The position numbers and the translations under genes were made by a program. From Nitrospinaceae bacterium (lineage in GTDB: Bacteria > Nitrospinota > Nitrospinia > Nitrospinales > VA-1): a stretch of 14,146 nt of DNA. Shown here in pieces: positions 7,667-14,146 of the stretch. A model generated the notes under the pieces. That model saw nothing but the letters and a program-made list of their open reading frames with translations. It did not search any database and was not told the origin of the DNA. Each line of letters begins with the position of its first letter. The first letter of the stretch is position 1. The stretch is from contig JAPYPK010000032.1 in the NCBI GenBank assembly GCA_029937655.1, positions 1-14,146 on the forward strand, read 5' to 3'.

Positions 7667-7708
7667 TACTAACCAATCTTAATATAATATTATTATTCTT
7701 CCCGACCT

Positions 7709-8989
7709 TTAATTTAAGTTGAACTTATTTTGTAATGGTTTTTTTGTTACCGTTCTGTTTGCCTCATACTCCTTTAATGTTATTTGATTATCGTCTGTCC
7801 CAGGGAGAAGTTTTAAGTAAAAATGAGATAAAAGCTTGTGGACTGTACTTATATTATCAATTAGTCTATTGGTGAAATTAAAGGGAAGATCTTTTTGCAT
7901 TTTATAAGATGTGTAAAAAATGACGCAAAGTATAATTATATTTGGAATCCAGATAGAGGAGTAAGGTTCTATTTGTCCCGATTTCCCCATATTTTGTGCA
8001 AATATTAATCCCATATAGTACAGAAGAATTACCATAATCGATGTGGCAAAACTTCCTGACTTTCCACCTCTGCTTGAATAGATACCAAGTGGAGCCCCCA
8101 GCAGACCAAACAGTAAACATGTGAAGGGGATTGCAAACTTTTTACTAAGTTCGACCTTTGCAGCAAATGTCGGCAGGCCTTTTTTTTCAAATTCCTTAAT
8201 TTGTTTTAGAAGTAAATTAATTGATAATTCACGATGGCCTACAAGAGCTTCCTTTTCCAGTTGGACTGTGTCGGGAAGACTTAGGTTTAGCTCATATGTG
8301 TCAAATTTTATCGTTTGGTATTCGCTTAACTTGTCCCCTAATTCATGAATCGTACCACTTGTTAACTCAAGTCGAACTTTTAATAATTCAATATTGGGGA
8401 TAATTATTGCTTGTTTTGCCGTTATAATTTTAGGTGATTTTGATTGAGTTGAGTCAGCTATAAAAATATCTCTATATTGAAATTTTTTATCACGTTTTTT
8501 TGCAATAATAACTAAATCCTTAAAATCATAATTTAATATATTGGGTTTGATATTTATGTCGGCGTGGTTTTTAATGATTTCATAAGTTTTTTGTTTGTAT
8601 GCGAAATTACCCCAAGGCAATGCATATACCATAATAATAACTGCTATGATATATGTGAGGATTGAGAAAATAAGTACAGGTCGCATGGTCTGCATAAAAC
8701 TTAAGTGGCAAGATTTCATGGCAACCCATTCGTTAGATGCCGAAAATTGATTGAAGGTTGCCACCGATGCGATCAGTACCCCAATGGGAACAGTAAGAGC
8801 CAAGTAGGAAGGGGATATATAAATCATTATGAGAAACACGTCCCAGATTGAAACTCCACGATTAACAATGTTTTCTGCGATGAATAGAAATTTATCCAAA
8901 TATAGGACGCTTGTTAGCGACCCGACTGTAATTAGGAATATTTTTATCAACTCTCTATGAATGTATCTATCGATAATAGTGATTGACAT
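7709..8989 (-). CDS. LPS export permease, LptF/LptG (YjgP/YjgQ) family
   Basis: Proteins of this family form the membrane half of the LptB2FG transporter, which lifts LPS out of the inner membrane into the LptC-LptA bridge. The 426 residues show the expected plan: three N-terminal membrane segments (about 14-36, 51-73, 101-123), a periplasmic jellyroll region (about 135-250), and three C-terminal segments (about 287-304, 311-331, 345-362). Family motifs are IIDRYIHRELIK at the start, PIGVLIASVATFNQFSASNE (68-87), and LFGLLGAPLGIYSSRGGKSG (293-312). It is more LptF-like than LptG-like by that last motif, but this is a judgement from memory, so no symbol is given. About 60 residues extend past the last membrane segment, mostly polar and cytoplasmic. 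No good Shine-Dalgarno precedes the ATG. Its partner gene is absent from the window. Confidence 0.9.
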   Translation of the reverse strand: MSITIIDRYIHRELIKIFLITVGSLTSVLYLDKFLFIAENIVNRGVSIWDVFLIMIYISPSYLALTVPIGVLIASVATFNQFSASNEWVAMKSCHLSFMQTMRPVLIFSILTYIIAVIIMVYALPWGNFAYKQKTYEIIKNHADINIKPNILNYDFKDLVIIAKKRDKKFQYRDIFIADSTQSKSPKIITAKQAIIIPNIELLKVRLELTSGTIHELGDKLSEYQTIKFDTYELNLSLPDTVQLEKEALVGHRELSINLLLKQIKEFEKKGLPTFAAKVELSKKFAIPFTCLLFGLLGAPLGIYSSRGGKSGSFATSIMVILLYYMGLIFAQNMGKSGQIEPYSSIWIPNIIILCVIFYTSYKMQKDLPFNFTNRLIDNISTVHKLLSHFYLKLLPGTDDNQITLKEYEANRTVTKKPLQNKFNLN

Positions 8990-9195
8990 AATTAAATAAA
9001 GAAATGAGGTGATATTGTTAAATTATTCGACTTTGTTAAGGTGATCATGTGAGTGATAATAAGTTTTCGGAAGACTAGAATTACTATAGAAAGGTTGTTA
9101 ATACACTTTCTAAACTAAGGTTATTATCAATTATATTATATCTGGGTTAAATTTATTTTGAATTAAAAAACATGGATATTTTGTTTATATAAATT
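8990..9195. promoter_or_regulatory. Divergent promoter region with nested inverted repeats
   Basis: These 206 nt separate the divergent LptF-type gene and lipA and should hold both promoters. A candidate for lipA is TTGTTA (9033-9038), a 16-nt spacer and GATAAT (9055-9060). Two inverted repeats are nested here: TGATAATAA (9054-9062) with TTATTATCA (9121-9129), and TAGAAAG (9087-9093) with CTTTCTA (9106-9112, 12-nt loop). The outer left arm overlaps the candidate -10, so an operator role is possible but unproven. AT-rich DNA gives such repeats by chance fairly often. Confidence 0.3.
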
Positions 9196-10086
9196 ATGAA
9201 AAATTCTAAACCTTTTCATGCTTCTATCCGGAAACTTCCAGACTGGCTTAAGACTTCTCTGCCGAAAGGAGCTAATTATTTTCGTTTGAAAACCTTGGTC
9301 GACAAACATGGGTTAAACACCGTTTGTGAATCAGCTTCGTGTCCTAATGTGGGAAACTGTTGGTCTGCAGGAACTTTAACCCTTATGATTCTCGGAGAGA
9401 CATGTACTAGATCTTGCCAGTTTTGCGATGTCCCGACGGGATCTATGAAACCTCCAAGGGAAGAGGAGCCTGTAGAAATCGCAGAAATGCTATCTAAGCT
9501 AAACCTTGAGTATGTCGTAATAACATCAGTTGATCGAGATGACCTACCCGACGGAGGAGCTGGTATTTGGGCGAAAACGATTTGCAATATTAAAATAAGA
9601 AATCCTTACGTGAAAGTAGAAGCCTTGATTCCTGATTTTAAGGGTGAAGATTTCCTTGTAAATAAAATATGTCAGTCGCAACCCGATGTCATTGCTCATA
9701 ATATAGAAACCGTTGAATCTTTACAATCAATTGTGAGACCTCAATGTCGTTATTCATGGTCGCTTAAAGTTTTAAAAAATATTTCAAAAAAAAATATAAT
9801 TACGAAAAGTAATCTTATGCTGGGGCTTGGAGAGAAAAAAAGTGAGGTTGTTGAGACAATGCGTCATTTAGCAGAAATAAATTGTAAAATTCTATCTATA
9901 GGGCAATATTTGAGGCCTTCTAGAAAGCACTTGGATGTAGTCGAGTATATACATCCGGAAACTTTTGCTGAATATAAAACAATTGGACTGTCTCTTGGAA
10001 TTAAATATGTTGAAGCCGGTCCCTTAGTAAGAAGTTCTTATCGCGCTGACCAGCAAGCTAAGAGGTTATTGAATGCTCTGCATTAG
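9196..10086 (+). CDS. lipA: Lipoyl synthase (radical SAM)
   Basis: LipA inserts two sulfur atoms into protein-bound octanoyl groups to form the lipoyl cofactor of pyruvate and 2-oxoglutarate dehydrogenases and of the glycine cleavage system. All hallmarks are present in 296 residues. The auxiliary [4Fe-4S] cluster cysteines are Cys44, Cys49 and Cys55 (CESASCPNVGNCW), and its serine ligand lies in RSSY (279-282). The radical-SAM CX3CX2C is at Cys70, Cys74 and Cys77 (CTRSCQFC). Other conserved stretches are VITSVDRDDLPDGGA (108-122), HNIETV (168-173), MLGLGE (208-213) and QYLRPS (237-242). The ATG at 9196 lacks an evident Shine-Dalgarno, but the N-terminal KLPDWLK (13-19) is family-typical. lipB is not adjacent, so the octanoyl source must lie elsewhere. 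Confidence 0.97.
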   Translation: MKNSKPFHASIRKLPDWLKTSLPKGANYFRLKTLVDKHGLNTVCESASCPNVGNCWSAGTLTLMILGETCTRSCQFCDVPTGSMKPPREEEPVEIAEMLSKLNLEYVVITSVDRDDLPDGGAGIWAKTICNIKIRNPYVKVEALIPDFKGEDFLVNKICQSQPDVIAHNIETVESLQSIVRPQCRYSWSLKVLKNISKKNIITKSNLMLGLGEKKSEVVETMRHLAEINCKILSIGQYLRPSRKHLDVVEYIHPETFAEYKTIGLSLGIKYVEAGPLVRSSYRADQQAKRLLNALH

Positions 10087-10247
10087 TGAACCTAACCGTG
10101 TCATTTTGTTCTGGTCCTTAATTCGGTTTTTTAGATATTTAAAAATTTTATGATAATATTTTAATGTTTCAAAAACTAGATAATATTAGCGAGATTTTTT
10201 TGTGCGCAAAATTTAGATCTCATGAAATTTTAGAGGGTGAAAGTATT

Positions 10248-10370
10248 GTGAAAGTTTTTAAATTTTTAAGTATTTTTATTCTTGCTGCAGTGGCACTTGG
10301 TTTTTTTGCAAGTATTGGTATTTGGGCTGCTGTGTCATTTCTTAGGTTATTTGGGATTGATACTCTCTAA
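10248..10370 (+). CDS. Tiny single-span membrane protein, 40 residues
   Basis: A GTG at 10248 preceded by a strong Shine-Dalgarno (AGAGGGTGA, 10232-10240, 7-nt gap) opens a 40-residue protein. It has a short basic N-terminus (MKVFKF), a hydrophobic stretch from about residue 7 to 31 (including ILAAVALGFF), and an end LRLFGIDTL. An upstream in-frame ATG at 10164 would give 68 residues, but it lacks a ribosome binding site and its extra residues look like non-coding translation, so GTG is preferred. The sequence resembles an isolated signal anchor such as the start of a penicillin-binding protein or a small accessory subunit. I do not recognise the family. It follows lipA by 161 nt and precedes another micro-membrane gene. 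Confidence 0.55.
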   Translation: MKVFKFLSIFILAAVALGFFASIGIWAAVSFLRLFGIDTL

Positions 10371-10426
10371 GGTAGAGGTGCTAATTCATGACGTTATTAT
10401 GAAGTTAATTTTTTGAGGATATACCT

Positions 10427-10522
10427 ATGTCGATTTATGGAATAGTATGTCTTGGTGTGTCAGGGTCTTGCACGTTAGCTATTATTTATTACTTCTTCAA
10501 TAAAATGAGATTGTCCGAATAA
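10427..10522 (+). CDS. Micro-protein with one membrane span, 31 residues
   Basis: The ATG at 10427 follows GAGGAT (10415-10420) at good spacing and opens 31 codons to a TAA at 10520-10522. The protein starts MSIYGIVCLG and has one hydrophobic segment (about 3-24) containing two Cys (8 and 15). It ends with a short charged tail NKMRLSE, a topology expected of an Nout/Cin micro-protein by the positive-inside rule. Length and layout recall small accessory subunits of membrane complexes (CcoS- or CydX-sized), but no family motif is visible, so no function is assigned. It lies 56 nt after the 40-residue gene and ends 19 nt before the convergent YejF-type stop codon. Confidence 0.45.
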   Translation: MSIYGIVCLGVSGSCTLAIIYYFFNKMRLSE

Positions 10523-10541
10523 TAGATTATAGATAGAATTT

Positions 10542-12557
10542 TTATTTTTTGGCATGGCACCGAACAAATGATGTTCCCGTATACACAGGTTTAGGATATT
10601 CCCTTTTGCATTTGTGACTTAGTTGTGAATCATCACTCTCATTAAGAAAAATTGGGCAGCGTGGATGAAAGTGGCAACCGGTAGGTGGGTTCAAAGGGGA
10701 GGGAACATCACCTGTGATTAACTGAAATGCTTTGCGGATTTCAATGTCTGGAATAGACTCTAGCAATGATTTGGTGTAAGGGTGCTTTGGGTTTTGAAAG
10801 ATTTCATTTGTCGACCCGTTTTCTACGATTTTACCAAGGTACATGATCGCCACTTTATCAGCCATATATCTCACTACACCTAAATTGTGGGTGATGAATA
10901 AGTAGGTCAGTTTTCGTTTTGCTTGTAATTCTTTAAAAAGGTTGAGAACTTGGGCTTGTACGCAAACATCTAAAGCACTTGTTGGTTCATCTAGTACTAG
11001 AAATCTTGGTTCAAGAATTAATGCCCGAGCAATCGCAATGCGTTGCCTCTGTCCGCCAGAAAATTCGTGTGGGTATCTGCTTATAGAAGATTTTGGTAAT
11101 CCCACCTCGTTTAAAACATCTTCTGTTTTTTTTCTACGTTCAATCAAACCCATGTCTTTAGAGTGCACCTGTAGTCCCTCTCCAACGATATCTTCAACTG
11201 TCATACGTGGTGATAACGATCCCATAGGGTCTTGAAATACAATTTGCATTTGATTGCGTATTTTCTTTAATTCAGTGTTATTTAATTTCATTATGTCTAG
11301 TCCTTCAAAGATCACTTCTCCTTGAGTTTCTCCTGTAAGCTTTAATATAGATTCGCCAAGGGTTGTCTTACCGCACCCTGACTCACCTACAAGCGCAAGT
11401 GTAGATCCTTTTTGTATTTCAAGATCAACATTGTCCACTGCTTTAATATAGTTCGCTATCCTTAAAAATACTCCTTTTCGGACGGGGAACCATGTTCGTA
11501 GGGCTTTAATGGATAAAATTGATTTGTTTTCCGTCGAGCGCTCTGGTGATTTAATGCTGCCTGGCATGGCGATTTCTTGTGGTAGTTTCCCATGCTCATA
11601 TAGATGGCAAAATGTGAAGTGATTGGGTTCGATAGTATATTGAGGGCTATCAATCTTTTTACAAATATCCATAGCCTGCGAGCAACGTTCTGTAAAAAGA
11701 CACCCAGTACCATAATCAGTCGCCTCGGAGACCATTCCAGGTAAAGTGTTAAGGATAAAACCAGTGTCTTTGACTTTTGGAATTGAATTCATCAAGTGGC
11801 GTGTGTATGGATGCGCCATGTTTTTTAAAATATTATCGCGAGAACCTTTTTCGGCAATTCTACCTGCGTACATAATACAAATGTCATCAGCTATTTGATT
11901 TACAATTCCCATATCATGGGTGATGAGAAGAATAGACATTCCTGTTTCTTTTTGAAGGTCAGACATTAACTTTAGAACTTGAGCTTGAATGGTGGTGTCT
12001 AGCGCTGTAGTTGGTTCATCAGCGATGAGTAGTTTTGGTTTGCAAGCCAACGCCATAGCAATCATCACACGTTGTTTCATTCCTCCAGAGAGTTCGTGAG
12101 GGAAACAGTCTAACCTTTTGTGTGGGTCAGGAATTCCTACCTGGTTTAACAATTCTATCGCAAGTTTGCGAGCAGGACCTTTCGCTATTTTTCTATGTTG
12201 ATATAGAGGTTCTTCTAACTGATTGCCTATTCGATACAGTGGGTTTAATGATGTCATTGGTTCCTGAAAAATCATGGAAATATCATTTCCACGTATTGAT
12301 TGCATTTCTAATTCGGTAAGGTTTGATAGTTTTCTTTTGTTAAAGTAGATTTCTCCGGAGGGGTGAAATCCGTTGTTAGCAATGAGACGAATTATTGAAA
12401 ACGCAGTTTGAGTTTTTCCACATCCAGATTCGCCTACGATAGCAAGGGTTTTGCCTTCCTCCAGGTTAAATGATATACCGTCGATGGCACGTGCCACCTT
12501 ATCAATCCCAACATTAAAATAAGTTTTAAGGTTTTTAACTTGAAGTAATGAAGACAC
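10542..12557 (-). CDS. yejF: Peptide ABC importer ATPase with two fused nucleotide-binding domains (YejF type)
   Basis: This 671-residue protein powers peptide import with two ATPase halves in one chain, equivalent to DppD plus DppF. Half 1 has Walker A GESGCGKT (42-49), signature LSGGM (156-160), Walker B LLIADEP (176-182) and switch His214. Half 2 has Walker A GESGCGKT (391-398), signature FSGGQ (499-503), Walker B LVLDEP (520-525) and switch His557. Each half carries the oligopeptide-transporter C-terminal extension, HPYTRHLMNSIP (249-260) and HPYTKSLLESIP (592-603). Each extension is followed by four cysteines (286, 292, 299, 317 and 628, 634, 650, 667). E. coli YejF is shorter (529 residues as I recall) and seems to lack these extensions. 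The GTG start directly follows the yejE stop (TAAGTG), with AAGGA at 12566-12570 (minus strand) as ribosome binding site. The symbol rests on the B-E-F gene order. Confidence 0.92.
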   Translation of the reverse strand: MSSLLQVKNLKTYFNVGIDKVARAIDGISFNLEEGKTLAIVGESGCGKTQTAFSIIRLIANNGFHPSGEIYFNKRKLSNLTELEMQSIRGNDISMIFQEPMTSLNPLYRIGNQLEEPLYQHRKIAKGPARKLAIELLNQVGIPDPHKRLDCFPHELSGGMKQRVMIAMALACKPKLLIADEPTTALDTTIQAQVLKLMSDLQKETGMSILLITHDMGIVNQIADDICIMYAGRIAEKGSRDNILKNMAHPYTRHLMNSIPKVKDTGFILNTLPGMVSEATDYGTGCLFTERCSQAMDICKKIDSPQYTIEPNHFTFCHLYEHGKLPQEIAMPGSIKSPERSTENKSILSIKALRTWFPVRKGVFLRIANYIKAVDNVDLEIQKGSTLALVGESGCGKTTLGESILKLTGETQGEVIFEGLDIMKLNNTELKKIRNQMQIVFQDPMGSLSPRMTVEDIVGEGLQVHSKDMGLIERRKKTEDVLNEVGLPKSSISRYPHEFSGGQRQRIAIARALILEPRFLVLDEPTSALDVCVQAQVLNLFKELQAKRKLTYLFITHNLGVVRYMADKVAIMYLGKIVENGSTNEIFQNPKHPYTKSLLESIPDIEIRKAFQLITGDVPSPLNPPTGCHFHPRCPIFLNESDDSQLSHKCKREYPKPVYTGTSFVRCHAKK

Positions 12558-13826
12558 TTAATTATTCCTTTTAGGGTCAAATGCATTACGTATTCCCTCT
12601 CCGACAAAAGTCAGCATCGTCAGAGCTGCAGTGAGGGTTACAAATGTAGGAAGTAAAATCCATACGGCTTGAAGGTTGGTCTTTCCTTGTGCTAGTAACT
12701 CTCCGATGCTAGGAGCAGGACTCGGAACCCCTAAATTTAGAAAATCTAAACTTACAAGCGCTAGAATCCCAGCGGTTACTTCAAACGGGAAAAAGGTTAT
12801 AACTGGGGTTAATGCATTTGGTAGAATGTGTTTACGCATAATGCTAAAATTAGATACACCCATAGCTTTTGCGGATTTTACATATTCAAAGTTTCTAATT
12901 TTTAAAAATTCAGCTCGTATATAAGCAGCGATACCCATCCATGCAGTTAAATTTAAAATCAAAAAAAGTAACAATGCCGAAGGAACTAAAAAAGAACTTA
13001 AAATAATTAGAATATACAATCTCGGAATTGAACCCCATATTTCGGTTAACCTTTGCCCTATTAGATCTATCCACCCTCCAAAGTACCCTTGGGTTCCCCC
13101 AAGTAAACATCCGATTAGTGTTCCTGTAATGGCAATGGAGATTCCAAAGATCATTGATATACGGATTCCATAAATCAACCTTGCTAGAACATCTCTCCCC
13201 CTATCATCAGTCCCTAAGTAATGGCCGTCGATCCATGATGAGTCTGTAACTTGGTTAGTTTCTTTATCAATTGTTTTATAAGGTGCTGCAAGAACTACAT
13301 TTCCGCTTCTACTTTCTGTCGGTATATATTTATAGTCATATCGAATCGGTGGCCACAATTCCCAGTAATCAAGAGGTTTTATAGAAGATTTTTTATTATG
13401 GTACTTTGTATTTGGTGAAACATGACTTTCGTTTAATTCATCCTCAAAGTCATCCATTTCAATTGAAAAAATTGGATCCGGTTCTTCAAAATCATCTAAG
13501 CCAATATCAAAGGATGATGGTTTGTTGGTGTCCATAGAATAAAAATTGTTATCTTCTGGTATTCCATTCAGAAGATTTCTGAATCTTTTTGAGAGATAGT
13601 CAGGTTCTCTTAGAAGAGTCCCTCCAAAATCTTTTTCACTGTAAGTGAATAATACGGGTATGAAGGTTCTACCTTCAACTACAAGTAAGATAGGGCGGGT
13701 GTTACATAAAAACTCCGCCGGGATTGTAATGATAAAAAGCCCACATAAAAATAAAAAACTAATAAAAGCTCTTTTGTCACGCTTAAATTTATTCAATTTA
13801 AGGCTAAAATCATTGGTTATTTCCAT
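12558..13826 (-). CDS. yejE: Peptide ABC importer permease YejE with acidic insert
   Basis: This is one of two inner-membrane permease subunits of a YejABEF-type oligopeptide importer. The 422 residues match YejE closely: membrane segment 1 (about 19-37), the periplasmic SEKDFGG (63-69), WPPIRY (158-163), then the ABC permease core from YLGTDDRGRDVLARLIYG (203-220). The ATPase-coupling EAA loop spans about 300-339 (AEFLKIRNFEYVKSAKAMGV). It ends with GEGIRNAFDP (409-418). It is about 80 residues longer than E. coli YejE (341 as I recall). Most of the excess lies in the periplasmic loop at about 85-150, which contains an acidic 14-residue tandem duplication (106-133). The ATG lies 12 nt after the yejB stop without a clear Shine-Dalgarno. 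yejF follows with no gap. Confidence 0.94.
   Translation of the reverse strand: MEITNDFSLKLNKFKRDKRAFISFLFLCGLFIITIPAEFLCNTRPILLVVEGRTFIPVLFTYSEKDFGGTLLREPDYLSKRFRNLLNGIPEDNNFYSMDTNKPSSFDIGLDDFEEPDPIFSIEMDDFEDELNESHVSPNTKYHNKKSSIKPLDYWELWPPIRYDYKYIPTESRSGNVVLAAPYKTIDKETNQVTDSSWIDGHYLGTDDRGRDVLARLIYGIRISMIFGISIAITGTLIGCLLGGTQGYFGGWIDLIGQRLTEIWGSIPRLYILIILSSFLVPSALLLFLILNLTAWMGIAAYIRAEFLKIRNFEYVKSAKAMGVSNFSIMRKHILPNALTPVITFFPFEVTAGILALVSLDFLNLGVPSPAPSIGELLAQGKTNLQAVWILLPTFVTLTAALTMLTFVGEGIRNAFDPKRNN
13428..13511 (-). repeat. Two 14-codon tandem repeats inside yejE
   Basis: Residues 106-119 and 120-133 align as two copies sharing F-x-I-x-(L/M)-D-D-F-E-(E/D). Unit 1 starts FDIGLDDFEE and unit 2 starts FSIEMDDFED. 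The copies have diverged at the DNA level and after position 10. They form the acidic core of an insert absent from the E. coli protein as I remember it. Confidence 0.6.
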
Positions 13827-13838
13827 GTCATAAATGGA

Positions 13839-14146
13839 TTAAGATTGCGACTCATCGAAAGAGATACGTCTATCAATAAGGACATATGTCAGGTCTGTCA
13901 GTAACTGACCGATCAGTCCCATTAATGAAAATATAAATAATGTTCCCAGAACTATTGGATAGTCTCTTTGTATGACAGCCTGATAAGAAAGTAGGCCGAG
14001 GCCATCTAGAGTAAATATCTGTTCAATCAAAAGCGAGCCAGCAAAAAACATTGCCAGAAATGCAGTTGGAAAACCTGTTACAAGAGGAATAAGTGCATTT
14101 TTAAGGATATGTTTAAATAGAACTATTTTCTCTGGCAATCCCTTTG
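13839..14146 (-). CDS. yejB: Peptide ABC importer permease YejB (C-terminal part only)
   Basis: Only the last roughly 100 residues lie in the window; the gene continues past 14146 on the minus strand. A TTG at 14136-14138 is an internal Leu, since the frame stays open to the window end with KGL-PEKIVLFKH, the end of the ABC permease coupling loop. It continues with HILKNALIPLVTGFPTAFLA, GSLLIEQIFTLDGLGLLSY and RDYPIVLGTLF, then a last membrane segment and a short cytoplasmic tail. These phrases closely match E. coli YejB as I remember it. Together with YejE it forms the membrane channel for peptides. The binding protein yejA would be expected further upstream, outside the window. Confidence 0.93.
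   Translation of the reverse strand, partial: KGLPEKIVLFKHILKNALIPLVTGFPTAFLAMFFAGSLLIEQIFTLDGLGLLSYQAVIQRDYPIVLGTLFIFSLMGLIGQLLTDLTYVLIDRRISFDESQS

Noticed and set aside
7667..7708. Palindrome TAATATAATATTA between convergent pyrG and the LptF-type gene as a terminator
   Set aside because: It is pure A/T with a one-base centre, so it cannot form a stable RNA hairpin.
10164..10247. N-terminal extension of the 40-residue membrane protein from an ATG at 10164
   Set aside because: No ribosome binding site at that ATG, while the GTG at 10248 has a strong one; the extension has no recognisable features.
1..14146. tRNA, rRNA, CRISPR array, IS element, phage or toxin-antitoxin module
   Set aside because: No cloverleaf, regularly spaced repeats, transposase or integrase motifs were seen on either strand.

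Overview
The window is visibly AT-rich and comes from a Gram-negative bacterium. It carries genes for KDO activation (KdsB), LPS export (LptF-type permease), an outer-membrane-type lipoprotein, and a YejBEF-type peptide importer. Grouping kdsB with pyrG and having a NifS-like cysteine desulfurase fit a proteobacterium of the deltaproteobacterial/SAR324 kind or a similar, possibly marine, lineage. That placement is inference with low confidence, because no rRNA or other decisive marker is present. There is no phage, IS element, CRISPR array, tRNA or toxin-antitoxin module, so this looks like ordinary chromosomal backbone.

Layout. 1-64: possible tail of a preceding + strand gene. 125-1279 (+): cysteine desulfurase with a TTG start. 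1280-1619: a gene-free leader with one good sigma70-like promoter. 1620-2576 (+): a lipoprotein with an acidic tract, a coiled coil and a TPR-like C-terminus. 2596-2659: a very long hairpin, probably a bidirectional terminator, ending 9 nt before the next start codon. 2669-7666 (+): a compact surface-polysaccharide and nucleotide cluster comprising a GT4 glycosyltransferase, a WcaJ-type polyprenyl glycosylphosphotransferase, kdsB and pyrG. The first three genes overlap by 7 and 11 nt. 7709-8989 (-): LptF/LptG-family permease, convergent with pyrG. 9196-10086 (+): lipA, divergent from the permease. 10248-10370 and 10427-10522 (+): two tiny single-span membrane proteins, each with a good Shine-Dalgarno. 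10542-14146 (-): the end of an ABC importer operon in the order yejB (partial), yejE, yejF.

How the genes fit together. The glycosyltransferase and the phosphotransferase would build a lipid-linked surface glycan. KdsB activates KDO with CTP, which PyrG supplies. The convergent LptF-type gene exports finished LPS. The cysteine desulfurase provides sulfur for Fe-S clusters, and LipA needs two such clusters. The importer takes up peptides, as E. coli YejABEF does. The partner genes usually expected close by (iscU, lptG, lipB, kdsA, yejA) are not in the window.

I found no clear new multi-gene system. The points most worth a second look are the tandem micro-membrane-protein genes, the long hairpin at the polysaccharide gene start, the duplicated acidic insert in the periplasmic loop of YejE together with a similar acidic tract in the lipoprotein, and the cysteine clusters in both halves of the YejF-type ATPase.
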